A program made the translations under genes and the position numbers. Positions 17,487 to 25,324 of a stretch of DNA of 64,000 nt are shown here, piece by piece. The notes under the pieces were generated by a model, which did not search any database, had not been told where the DNA came from, and worked only from the letters and a program-made list of their open reading frames with translations. Positions within the stretch are counted from its first letter, which is position 1. Each line of letters begins with the position of its first letter. This stretch comes from Rhodobacteraceae bacterium WFHF2C18 (GTDB lineage: Bacteria > Pseudomonadota > Alphaproteobacteria > Rhodobacterales > Rhodobacteraceae), in NCBI GenBank assembly GCA_002166865.1, contig NHTQ01000001.1, positions 248,001-312,000 of the forward strand, in the 5' to 3' direction.

Positions 17487-17983
17487 TGGCAGACACGCTC
17501 GACCAGCGTTTCTCGGACTTGCTGGGGCTGGTGGGGCGGTTGAACTATACTTGGACGAACACCGAAAGCCTGCTGATTCACCTCATTGCCGGCCTCGCGC
17601 GGACCGACACCGAAACGGCGCTGGTGATCTTTCTGACGCTCAACACCACGCGCGCCCGCGTCGAACTGGTGAAACGGCTTGCCAAGCTCGAACGCGCCGA
17701 GCCGGAGCTGCGCAGCCGCATCCTGACGGCCATGCGCGACATGATGCGTCACTCCGCGCTGCGGAACAGGTACAATCACTGCATATATTCCTTCGACCAG
17801 GACTCCGGCACCGCACGGACCATCCTGATGCGCATCGCCGACCGGCAGGACGAACTGAAGATCGGCCAGATGTCGGATATCGACGACCGGGCCATCGCCC
17901 AGATCGAAGAGGCGATCGCGAAGCTGGACGAGGCCAACCGCACCATTTGGCAGATCGTTCTCGATTACGACTTTCCCACGTGA
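17486..17983 (+). CDS. Small helical protein with HEPN-like R-x4-H motif
   Basis: A 165-residue, probably all-helical soluble protein whose ATG overlaps the LuxR-type stop codon, so it is translationally coupled to the regulator. I do not recognise a named family. It contains RNRYNH (Arg93 to His98), which fits the R-x4-6-H motif, with a polar residue after Arg, of HEPN domains found in many RNases and in toxin or defence proteins. An amphipathic N-terminal helix (RFSDLLGLVGRLNYTWTNTESLLIHLIAGLA) fits a HEPN-type four-helix bundle. Catalytic RNase activity is not shown; many HEPN-like proteins are non-enzymatic. A role as a partner or modulator of the regulator is inference. Confidence 0.75.
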   Translation: MADTLDQRFSDLLGLVGRLNYTWTNTESLLIHLIAGLARTDTETALVIFLTLNTTRARVELVKRLAKLERAEPELRSRILTAMRDMMRHSALRNRYNHCIYSFDQDSGTARTILMRIADRQDELKIGQMSDIDDRAIAQIEEAIAKLDEANRTIWQIVLDYDFPT

Positions 17984-18020
17984 AACCGGGTCCCCTCCGG
18001 CGGTGCGGCCGGTGCCCAGC

Positions 18021-18896
18021 CTACTTGGCCAGCTTGCGCAGGCGCTTGAACAGGCTCGATGTGTCCCAGCGGCCGCCGCCCATGTTCTGGACGTCCTTGT
18101 AGAACTGGTCCACCAGCGCCGTGACGGGCAGGGTGGCGCCGTTTTCATCCGCGGTCTGCAGGCAGATCCCGAGGTCCTTGCGCATCCAGTCCACCGCGAA
18201 GCCGTGGTCGAAATGATCGTCCAGCATGGTCTCGTAGCGATTCTCCATCTGCCAGGATCCGGCCGCGCCCTGGCTGATGACCTCGACCACCGCGCGGCCG
18301 TCCAGCCCGGCCTCCTCGGCGAAGTGCAGCGCCTCGGACAGGCCCTGGACAAGCCCGGCGATGGCGATCTGGTTGCACATCTTGGTCATCTGTCCCGCGC
18401 CCGAGCCGCCGATGCGGCGGCACATCTTGGCGTAGGTCTGCATCACGGGTTCGGCGGCCTCGTAGGCCGCGGCATCGCCGCCGCACATGATCGAAAGCTG
18501 GCCGTTCTCGGCCCCGGCCTGCCCGCCCGAGATCGGCGCATCGACGAAGCCGAGGCCCTTTTCGCGCGCCGCCTCGGAAAGCTCGGCCGTCACCCGCGCC
18601 GAGACGGTGGTGTGGTCAACGAAGATCGCCCCGGGCGCCATCCCGGCAAAGGCGCCGTCCTCGCCCAGGCAGACGCTGCGCAGGTCGTCGTCGTTGCCAA
18701 CGCAGGCCATCACGAAAGCGGCCCCCTCGGCGGCCTCGCGCGGGGTCGGGGCGCTGTGCCCGCCGTGCGTTTCGGTCCAGGCCGCGGCCTTGGACTGCGT
18801 GCGATTGTAGACGCAGACGTCGTGGCCCGCGGCTTGCAGGTGCCCGGCCATCGGGTAGCCCATCACGCCAAGGCCCAGGAATGCCAGTTTCGCCAT
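18021..18896 (-). CDS. NAD(P)-dependent beta-hydroxyacid dehydrogenase (HIBADH / tartronate semialdehyde reductase family)
   Basis: A 291-residue oxidoreductase. The Rossmann motif GLGVMGYPMAGHL (residues 7-19) is followed by the NR of VYNRTQSKA, which usually indicates NADP preference. The substrate loop is FVDAPISGGQAGAENG, and the catalytic Lys lies in GAGQMTKMCNQ. Length and motifs fit 3-hydroxyisobutyrate dehydrogenase, 2-hydroxy-3-oxopropionate reductase or glyoxylate/succinic semialdehyde reductases. The substrate cannot be settled from sequence alone. It appears monocistronic, convergent with the HEPN-like gene and divergent from the penicillin acylase family gene. Confidence 0.88.
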   Translation of the reverse strand: MAKLAFLGLGVMGYPMAGHLQAAGHDVCVYNRTQSKAAAWTETHGGHSAPTPREAAEGAAFVMACVGNDDDLRSVCLGEDGAFAGMAPGAIFVDHTTVSARVTAELSEAAREKGLGFVDAPISGGQAGAENGQLSIMCGGDAAAYEAAEPVMQTYAKMCRRIGGSGAGQMTKMCNQIAIAGLVQGLSEALHFAEEAGLDGRAVVEVISQGAAGSWQMENRYETMLDDHFDHGFAVDWMRKDLGICLQTADENGATLPVTALVDQFYKDVQNMGGGRWDTSSLFKRLRKLAK

Positions 18897-18978
18897 CGGT
18901 CCCTCCCTTCGGATTGTCTCGCCCGGAATTTCTGACTATCCCGGGCCCGGATGCAAGGCGAAACCGGGGGCGCGCGGC

Positions 18979-21444
18979 ATGGCGGGGATCTTGAAGTGGC
19001 TGCTGCGGATCGCGGGGGGGCTTGCGGTGCTGGCGGTCGTGGCCGTGGCCGGGCTCTACCTGCTGCTGTCGCGGTCGCTGCCGGAGTACGACAAGACGGC
19101 CCGCGTGGCGCAGTTGAAGCGCCCGGTCGAGATCGTGCGCGACAACGCCAACATCCCCCATGTCTTCGGCGAGGGGGAGGCCGCGACCTTCTTCGGACTG
19201 GGGTACGCCCACGCCCAGGACCGGTTGTGGCAGATGACCACGCTGCGCCGGACGGTGCAGGGCCGCCTGTCCGAGGTCTTCGGGCCGCGCACCGTGGAAA
19301 TCGACAAGATCATGCGGCGATTGGATCTCTACGCGCTCTCGCGGGCTTCGGTCGCCGCGCAGGACGCATCGACGCGGGCCGCGCTCGAGGCCTACGCCGC
19401 GGGCGTCAATGCCCGCCTGTCCGAAATCAACGAGAAGGCCCTGGGACGCGGCGCGCCGGAGATGTTCCTTTTCAACGCGCCGATCGCGCCCTGGCAGCCC
19501 GCCGATTCCATTGCCATCGTCAAGCTGATGGCGGTGCGGCTGTCGGCGCACCTGCAAGAGGAGGTCCTGCGCGCCCGTGCCTCGCTGGCCCTGGAGGACG
19601 AGGCCCGGCTGGCCGACCTCATGCCCGAGGCCCCGGGCAACGGCATCGCGGCGCTGCCGGACTATGCCGCGCGCTTCCCCGGCGCGACCTGGGCAGCGGC
19701 GCCGGACCGGCCCCCCCGCGATCCGCTGTCGCCCTTCGCCCCGCGCGGCCGGGCGGGCGCCTCCAACGCCTGGGCGGCGGCGCCGGCGCGCGCGGCCGCG
19801 GGGGGCACGCTTCTGGCCAATGACCCCCACCTGGGCTTCTCCGCCCCGGCGATCTGGTACCTGGCGCGACTGGAGCTTGACGGCGGCGGGGTGATCGGCG
19901 GAACCATCCCCGGCGTGCCGGTCGTGCTGACGGGGAGATCGGCCGATCTGGGCTGGGGCATCACCTCGTCCTACCTCGACGATCAGGACGTCTACATCGA
20001 GAAGCTCAACCCCGACGACCCGGCCGAATACCTGACGCCGGAGGGGTACAAGCCCTTCCGGACCGAACGCTCGATCATCCGCATCAAGGGGCAGGATCCG
20101 ATCACCCTGACCCTGCGGTGGACGGAAAACGGCCCGGTCCTGCCGGGATCGCACTACGATCTGGGCACCGTGACACCCAAGGGGCACGTGGCATCGCTGG
20201 CCTGGACCGTGCTGACCGATGCCGACACCACGCTGAGCGCGGCCATGGAGCTGATGCGCGCCGACAGCGTGGAGGAGGCGCTGGCAGCCGGGCAAGGCTA
20301 CGTGGGCCCCTCGCAGAACCTGACGGTGGCCGATTCCCAGACCATCGCGCTCAAGACGGTCGGGGCCATGCCGCGCCGCCATGCCCGGCACGAGACACGC
20401 GGCCGCCGCCCCAGCCGTGGCTGGATCGAGAAGAACCGCTGGCAGGGCCTGAGCCCCTATTCGGCCAACCCCGAATTCGTGGCGCCCGCCGGCGGCATCC
20501 TGGGCAACACCAACAACAAGACGGTGGACCGGCCCTTCCCCCTGCACGTGAGCTATCACTGGGGCGACACGCAGCGCATCAACCGCTGGCGCCGGCTGAT
20601 GCAGAACCGCGAGGTGCATACCCGCGACAGTTTCATCGAGGCACAGCTTGATACCGTCAGTTTCACCGCGCGCTCCCTGCTGCCGCTGATCGGGGCCGAC
20701 CTGTGGTTCACCGGCGAGGCGGCGCCCGAGGGCACGCCCGAACGCCAGCGCCAGCGCGCCCTGACGCTGCTGTCGAACTGGAACGGCGAGATGAACGAAC
20801 ACCTGCCCGAGCCGCTGATCTACGCTGCCTGGCTGCGGGCGCTACAGGATCGCCTGATCCGCGATGAATTGGGGCCGCTGGCCGACGCCTTCACCCACCC
20901 CGAACCGGTCTTCATCGAGCGCGTCTTCCGCGACGTGGACGGCGCAGCGGCCTGGTGCGACGTCAAGCAGTCATCGCCGCGCGAAACCTGCACCGAGATC
21001 GCGCGCCTCGCGCTGGACGACGCCATCGTCTGGATCAACGAGGAGTATGGCACCGCGCTGGAAAGCCTGCGATGGGGCGATGCGCACCAGGCCACCCACG
21101 ACCATCAGGTGCTTGGCGATGTGCCGGTGCTGCGCTACTTCGTCAATATCCGCCAGTCCACCTCGGGCGGCGACAACACGCTGCTGCGCGGGCGCACAAA
21201 GGGCACCGGCGCCGATCCCTTCCTGAACGTGCACGGCGCGGGGTACCGCGGGGTCTATGATTTCGCCGATCCCGACAGTTCCGTCTTCGTCATCTCGACG
21301 GGGCAATCCGGGCACTTCCTGTCGCGCTACTACGACGACATGGCGCAGCTCTGGCGGCGGGGGGAATACATCCCGATGTCGCTGGACCCCGAACTGGCGC
21401 GGGCGGCCGCCGTCGGCGTCACGCGGTTGCAGCCCGAAAACTAG
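18979..21444 (+). CDS. Penicillin acylase family protein (Ntn hydrolase)
   Basis: An 821-residue periplasmic Ntn hydrolase precursor. The N-terminal hydrophobic helix (LKWLLRIAGGLAVLAVVAVAGLYLLL) is a signal or membrane anchor. An A-chain of about 240 residues follows, then the autocatalytic cleavage and nucleophile site in GRAGASNAWAAA, where Ser would become the N-terminal nucleophile of the B-chain. The B-chain continues with GGTLLANDPHLGFSAP and GRSADLGWGIT, typical of the family. Relatives hydrolyse penicillins, cephalosporins or N-acyl-homoserine lactones (quorum quenching); which applies here cannot be told. Two cysteines (WCDVKQSSPRETC) near residues 656-668 may form a disulfide. Confidence 0.92.
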   Translation: MAGILKWLLRIAGGLAVLAVVAVAGLYLLLSRSLPEYDKTARVAQLKRPVEIVRDNANIPHVFGEGEAATFFGLGYAHAQDRLWQMTTLRRTVQGRLSEVFGPRTVEIDKIMRRLDLYALSRASVAAQDASTRAALEAYAAGVNARLSEINEKALGRGAPEMFLFNAPIAPWQPADSIAIVKLMAVRLSAHLQEEVLRARASLALEDEARLADLMPEAPGNGIAALPDYAARFPGATWAAAPDRPPRDPLSPFAPRGRAGASNAWAAAPARAAAGGTLLANDPHLGFSAPAIWYLARLELDGGGVIGGTIPGVPVVLTGRSADLGWGITSSYLDDQDVYIEKLNPDDPAEYLTPEGYKPFRTERSIIRIKGQDPITLTLRWTENGPVLPGSHYDLGTVTPKGHVASLAWTVLTDADTTLSAAMELMRADSVEEALAAGQGYVGPSQNLTVADSQTIALKTVGAMPRRHARHETRGRRPSRGWIEKNRWQGLSPYSANPEFVAPAGGILGNTNNKTVDRPFPLHVSYHWGDTQRINRWRRLMQNREVHTRDSFIEAQLDTVSFTARSLLPLIGADLWFTGEAAPEGTPERQRQRALTLLSNWNGEMNEHLPEPLIYAAWLRALQDRLIRDELGPLADAFTHPEPVFIERVFRDVDGAAAWCDVKQSSPRETCTEIARLALDDAIVWINEEYGTALESLRWGDAHQATHDHQVLGDVPVLRYFVNIRQSTSGGDNTLLRGRTKGTGADPFLNVHGAGYRGVYDFADPDSSVFVISTGQSGHFLSRYYDDMAQLWRRGEYIPMSLDPELARAAAVGVTRLQPEN

Positions 21445-21460
21445 CAGCCCGACGCGCGGA

Positions 21461-21483
21461 CGCCGGCCCGAAAGGGGCCGGCG
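21461..21483. terminator. Stem-loop between convergent acylase and response regulator genes
   Basis: CGCCGGCCC, loop GAAAG, GGGCCGGCG: a perfect 9-bp stem between convergent genes at 21444 and 21511. No strong T tract follows on either side, so termination efficiency is uncertain. Confidence 0.5.
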
Positions 21484-21510
21484 CAGATTGCAGGGCCGGG
21501 GCGGACCGGA

Positions 21511-22527
21511 TCAGGAACCGGCCTGCTCGCGGCCCTTGGTCGGGGCCTCCATCCGGTCGAAAATGCGGTTCGCTTCCTCGTTCACGGGGGGCAGCTTGCC
21601 GCCCTGGTCGGCGTGCGCCGCCTTGATCTCCTTTTTCAGGAGCGACAGCGCGTCGGGTGCTGTCAGGACCCGGCGGTCCGAGATGGCGCGCACGTCCAGC
21701 GTGACCTGGCCCGCGGCCGTCTGGCCACCTTCGTGGTGGTGCAGCTTGAACCGGTCGTGCAGCCGCGCCTGCAGCAGCCGGGGAACGATACGGTTGCGCA
21801 CGATCGTCACGCAGACGAAGCGGCCGTGCCCGATGTAGGAGGTGATGAGCCCCCGCTTGGGGATCGACTCGGTGATCACGGCCGCGGCGGCGCGCACCAG
21901 TGCCAGCATTTCCTTGCGGCGAGCCTGGTGGCAGAGATCGTCGAAACCCCGGATCTGGACCGAGACGAGGCTCATGGCGTAGATGCCTTCGCCCATCTTC
22001 AGCAGCTTGTTCTCAAGGTAATAGTAATCGAACAGCCCCTCGACGTCGGAAAAGCTCGGCACCTCGCCGGGGTCGAAGCGGTCCTCGTCCTCGGGCGCGT
22101 CCTGCAGCAGCGATTGCAGCGCCTCGCGGCTGGCCGATTCGCGGGCGGTCGACTCCACCAGCAGCATGGCCATGCGCATGCGCGCCTCCAGTTCGACCAC
22201 GTCCAGCGGTTTCTTGAGGTAGTCTGTCGCCCCCGCCTCGAAGGCGGCGGGCATGTGCTCCTTGGCCTCCGAAGAGGTGATCATGATGATCGGCGCAGTG
22301 CGGCAGTCGCGGCGTTCCCGCAGGGCCCGGCATAGTTCTATGCCGTCCATGCCGGTCATCTTGATGTCCAGCAGGAAACAATCGAAGGGGACATCCTGAT
22401 CATCGACCATCTGGAGGGCGTCTTCGGCCGAATACGCGGTGGAGATGTCCCGGTAGCCCATCGTGCCGAGATACTCCTCGAGCATTTCGACAAGAAGATG
22501 ATCGTCATCGACAAGAAGAATCCGCAT
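21511..22527 (-). CDS. Response regulator with degenerate GGDEF-like output domain
   Basis: A 338-residue protein. The N-terminal receiver (residues 1-120) has the acidic pocket DDD, phospho-acceptor Asp in FLLDIKMTGMDG, Thr/Ser switch in IMITSSEAKEH and Lys in YLKKPLD. The C-terminal region (about 185-300) has the outline of a GGDEF domain, but the active-site loop reads IGHGRFVCV instead of GGDEF, so diguanylate cyclase activity is unlikely. The start at ATG 22527 gives a receiver beginning MRILLVDDD; the longer frame to 22668 lacks a family match. No histidine kinase is adjacent (orphan regulator). A CtrA-like box lies 33 bp upstream. Confidence 0.87.
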   Translation of the reverse strand: MRILLVDDDHLLVEMLEEYLGTMGYRDISTAYSAEDALQMVDDQDVPFDCFLLDIKMTGMDGIELCRALRERRDCRTAPIIMITSSEAKEHMPAAFEAGATDYLKKPLDVVELEARMRMAMLLVESTARESASREALQSLLQDAPEDEDRFDPGEVPSFSDVEGLFDYYYLENKLLKMGEGIYAMSLVSVQIRGFDDLCHQARRKEMLALVRAAAAVITESIPKRGLITSYIGHGRFVCVTIVRNRIVPRLLQARLHDRFKLHHHEGGQTAAGQVTLDVRAISDRRVLTAPDALSLLKKEIKAAHADQGGKLPPVNEEANRIFDRMEAPTKGREQAGS

Positions 22528-22559
22528 TTTTTCGTCCCGTGCTACGATTGCCTCGTTCG

Positions 22560-22575
22560 TTAACCAAGGGCTAAC
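22560..22575. promoter_or_regulatory. Candidate CtrA binding site
   Basis: TTAA, seven bases CCAAGGG, CTAAC. It differs at one position from the alphaproteobacterial CtrA consensus TTAA-N7-TTAAC and lies 33 bp before the response regulator start codon. Read on the minus strand it is TTAG-N7-TTAAC, equally close. Confidence 0.45.
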
Positions 22576-22726
22576 GCCAGAACCGTACACGCAAAAGGCG
22601 AAAATGCGGCGAAATCGCGGCGCCGACGATTTTCGATCCAGTCGGCAAGATCCCGCAACCCTGTCCAAGCCACCGTTCGGCCACGATTTTCCATCCGGGA
22701 TGCCGGGAAATCGGCCCCGTTATCCC

Positions 22727-23326
22727 TTATTCGGGATATGGCTTGCGTGCCACGAAATCGATCAGGGCCGACCAGCCCGCGTGCCCGGTGCCCTCGCGAA
22801 TCTCGCGCTCGTAGGCCCGGCATTCCAGGATCTCCCAGCCTGCGAAATCGGCGTGTAACTGGGCCTCGGTATACATGTTCTCGGGGTAGGGCGGGCCGCC
22901 GGTGCCGTAGTCCACCTGGCGCGGCGTATAGCCGTGCAGAAGGATCAGGCCGCCGGGCTTCACGCTCTGCTTCATCCCCTCGAAAAGGGCGGGGCGCGCC
23001 TCGGGCCCCACGAACTGGATGAAGATGCCCACGACCAGATCGAAGGTCTCGGCCCAGTCGTGTTCCAGCACGTCGACCTCGCGGAACTCGACGCTGACCC
23101 CGGCCTCGTCAGCCAGGGCCCTGGCCTTGCGCAGGGCCGAGGGGGCGTATTCCAGCGCCGTCACCTTCAGGCCCTTGCGCGCCATGAAGACCGAATTCCG
23201 CCCCTCGCCGTCGGCCACCGCCAGCGCGGTCTGGCCGGGGCGCAGCAGATCCGCGTGCTCCACGAGGAAGCGGGCGGGCTCGCGCCCGAAGAGATAGTCT
23301 GGGGTGCTGTAGCGTTCCTCCCACAT
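22727..23326 (-). CDS. SAM-dependent methyltransferase, class I (TehB-like)
   Basis: A 199-residue Rossmann-fold methyltransferase. It begins MWEERYSTPDYLFGREPARFL, the usual start of the TehB/thiopurine methyltransferase-like group. Motif I is AVADGEGRNS (residues 36-45), followed by an acidic end of beta-2 (ALEYAPSAL) and DVLEHDW. Substrate unknown; relatives act on tellurite, thiols or small metabolites. It lies 94 nt upstream of infC on the same strand, so the two could be cotranscribed. The DNA upstream (22528-22726) holds only the CtrA-like box and no gene. Confidence 0.85.
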   Translation of the reverse strand: MWEERYSTPDYLFGREPARFLVEHADLLRPGQTALAVADGEGRNSVFMARKGLKVTALEYAPSALRKARALADEAGVSVEFREVDVLEHDWAETFDLVVGIFIQFVGPEARPALFEGMKQSVKPGGLILLHGYTPRQVDYGTGGPPYPENMYTEAQLHADFAGWEILECRAYEREIREGTGHAGWSALIDFVARKPYPE

Positions 23327-23419
23327 CGGAAGATCTGCCTCGTCGGGGTCGTATGGCGCGCGGGCCGCGCGGAAAGGCCGTACGGGCCGTACCGGGCGGC
23401 GGGGCGGTTGCGGTCCGGC

Positions 23420-23965
23420 CTACTTGGTGGTGGGCGCGATCACCATGATCATCTGGCGGCCTTCCATCTTGGGCATGTTCTCGACCTTGCCCAGGTCGCC
23501 CACGTCCTCGGCCACCCGCTTGAGCAGCTCGCGGCCCAGGTCCTGGTGCGCCATTTCGCGGCCGCGAAACCGCAGCGTGACCTTCACCTTGTCGCCTTTT
23601 TCGAGGAACTTCAGCACGTTGCGCATCTTGACGTCGTAGTCATGCGTGTCGGTGTTGGGGCGGAACTTCACCTCCTTCACCTCGATGACCTTCTGCTTCT
23701 TGCGCGCCTCGGACTCGCGTTTCTGCTGTTCGTACTTGAACTTGCCGTAGTCCATGACCTTACAGACCGGGGGATTGGCGTTCGGCGAGATCTCGACGAG
23801 GTCCAGTCCGTGCTGTTCAGCCAACTCCATCCCCTTGGAGGGGGGAACGACACCAACGTTGTCACCGTCAGGGCCGATCAGGCGGATCTCTTGGGCGCGG
23901 ATGCGATCGTTGACGCGGGGGCCGGTATCGCGCGTGGGCGGCGCGTTGTGTGGTCTGCGGGCTAT
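23420..23965 (-). CDS. infC: Translation initiation factor IF-3 (apparent AUA start)
   Basis: A 181-residue IF-3. The N-domain begins [33 protein letters not shown], the linker [31 protein letters not shown] is lysine-rich, and the C-domain binds the 30S subunit. The family normally starts just before ARRPHNAP; here that codon is ATA, with AAGGAA 7 nt upstream at 23973-23978. Rare start codons (AUU, AUC, AUA) are known for infC because IF-3 rejects them, which gives autoregulation. An upstream ATG at 24022 would add 19 residues that do not look like IF-3 and skips the ribosome site, so I place the start at 23965. Confidence 0.9.
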   Translation of the reverse strand: MARRPHNAPPTRDTGPRVNDRIRAQEIRLIGPDGDNVGVVPPSKGMELAEQHGLDLVEISPNANPPVCKVMDYGKFKYEQQKRESEARKKQKVIEVKEVKFRPNTDTHDYDVKMRNVLKFLEKGDKVKVTLRFRGREMAHQDLGRELLKRVAEDVGDLGKVENMPKMEGRQMIMVIAPTTK

Positions 23966-24169
23966 GGCTTTGTTCCTTCGGTCGTTGGAAAAGTTGAAGC
24001 AGAAAAGTAACCTTGGCGGCAAACCGATTCAAGCCGCAAAATCGCGGGACAGGAACCGTTTGAGCCCGTATTCTGTTGGGACACAGGCGGTGCGGCCCGC
24101 CCGGTCCTCGGGCCGGGAAAAGGCCGCGCCGGCAGCCCTGAAACGGTTCCGAGACAAAGGGGACATGCG

Positions 24170-25249
24170 ATGCGAAATCTGATCTGGATCCTGGTGGCGG
24201 CCATCGTGCTGGTCGGCGGGTACATGCTCTTCACCGGCACGACGGTGGACGAGATCGCCGATAGCGTCGGCCAGGCCACCGACGAGATCGCGGCGCCCGA
24301 CGTGCTGGAGGATGCCGAGACCACCGCCGGCGCCCCGGCCGAGCAGACCGACGCGCAGACCGAGGCACCCGCCGAAACGGCCGCCGAGGAAGAGGCCGAG
24401 GCCGCCGAAGCCGAACAGGCGGCCGAAGGCGACGCGGAGACGGCTGCCGGCGAGGACGCGACGGCCGAAAGCGCCCAGGACGCCGCCGAAGCGGCCGAGG
24501 GGGTCGTCGAGGAGACCGCCGAGGCTGCCGAGGAAGCGGTCGATGCCGCCACCGACGCCGCCGAGGAGGCCGCCGACACCGCCACCGAGGCCGCGGAGGA
24601 GGCCGCCGACACCGCCGAGAGCGTGCTGGAGGAGGCCACGGACGCGCCGGAGTCGACCGAGGGCGCGCAGACGGACGCGGCCCCCGCGCAGCCCGAGGCC
24701 GATGCCGCCACGGACGGGGAGGCAACGGCGCCCGAGGCGGATACGGCGGCGGATGGCGACGTGGCGCAGGAGGCCATCGGAGAGGTGAGCGACGCGCCCG
24801 CCACGAGCGAGGCCGAGACCACCGGAGAGGGCGCGGCCTCGACCGCGGAAACCGACAGCGCTGCCGCAACCGAGACGGAGGCGGAGGCCACCGGTGCCGA
24901 TGCCGCCACGGAGGAGGCGGCGGGAGCGGAAACCCCGCCGGCCGAGACCGAGGCCGAGGCGGGCGCGGAGGCGACGGACGCCGAAACCGCCACCGAGGGC
25001 GACGGCGGAACCCAGCCCGCGGCCCCGGAAACCGAGGCGGAGACCGGTGCCGAGGCGGCCGCACCCGACCCGCCGGCGGAGCTGACGGTGGAGGGCTTCG
25101 ACATGGGCGCGGCCGAGAAGATGATCGCGGAGTCCGACCTGGGCGATATGCGCAAGGCGTTGCTCACCGACCTGCTGAAGAAGGCGCAGGACGACCCCGA
25201 GCAACTGGGCAATGCGCTGCAGTCGGTCCGCGAGGCGTTGGATCTCTGA
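24170..25249 (+). CDS. Membrane-anchored Ala/Glu/Thr-rich acidic protein
   Basis: A 359-residue protein. One N-terminal transmembrane helix (about residues 4-22, LIWILVAAIVLVGGYMLF) precedes about 270 residues of acidic low complexity (runs of EAAEEA, TEAEA and DAATDAAEEAADTA). A more ordered C-terminus (LTVEGFDMGAAEKMIAESDLGDMRKALLTDLLKKAQDDPEQLGNALQSVREALDL) looks like a short helical domain. The acidic part should be extended or helical in the periplasm. AAGGGG lies 7 nt before the ATG. I know no defined function; a spacer linking the inner membrane to a C-terminal interaction module is inference. Large open frames on the opposite strand are mirrors of the repeats. Confidence 0.85.
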   Translation: MRNLIWILVAAIVLVGGYMLFTGTTVDEIADSVGQATDEIAAPDVLEDAETTAGAPAEQTDAQTEAPAETAAEEEAEAAEAEQAAEGDAETAAGEDATAESAQDAAEAAEGVVEETAEAAEEAVDAATDAAEEAADTATEAAEEAADTAESVLEEATDAPESTEGAQTDAAPAQPEADAATDGEATAPEADTAADGDVAQEAIGEVSDAPATSEAETTGEGAASTAETDSAAATETEAEATGADAATEEAAGAETPPAETEAEAGAEATDAETATEGDGGTQPAAPETEAETGAEAAAPDPPAELTVEGFDMGAAEKMIAESDLGDMRKALLTDLLKKAQDDPEQLGNALQSVREALDL

Positions 25250-25272
25250 TCACGCGGCCGTGAGACGAGAAA

Positions 25273-25300
25273 GCCCCGCGCCGGCATTCCGGCACGGGGC
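25273..25300. terminator. Stem-loop terminator between convergent genes
   Basis: GCCCCG-CG-CCGG, loop CATT, CCGG-CA-CGGGGC: a 10-bp stem with one internal loop, between the acidic protein gene (ending 25249) and fpr (ending 25325). It probably acts in both directions. Confidence 0.6.
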
Positions 25301-25324
25301 CATTCGTGCGTCACTTGCCGCAGC

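Noticed and set aside
18616-20802. Long minus-strand open frame opposite the penicillin acylase family gene
   Set aside because: The antisense frame has no signal peptide, motif or ribosome site; the plus strand encodes the Ntn hydrolase.
23966-24022. Upstream ATG extension of infC
   Set aside because: The 19 extra residues (Phe/Asn/Arg-rich) do not match IF-3, and the good ribosome site lies downstream of that ATG, next to the ATA codon.
24300-25050. Repetitive GCC/GAG-rich tract that could be taken for a tandem repeat array or CRISPR
   Set aside because: It is codon-level low complexity (Ala/Glu/Thr) inside a membrane-anchored protein, with no constant repeat unit or unique spacers.
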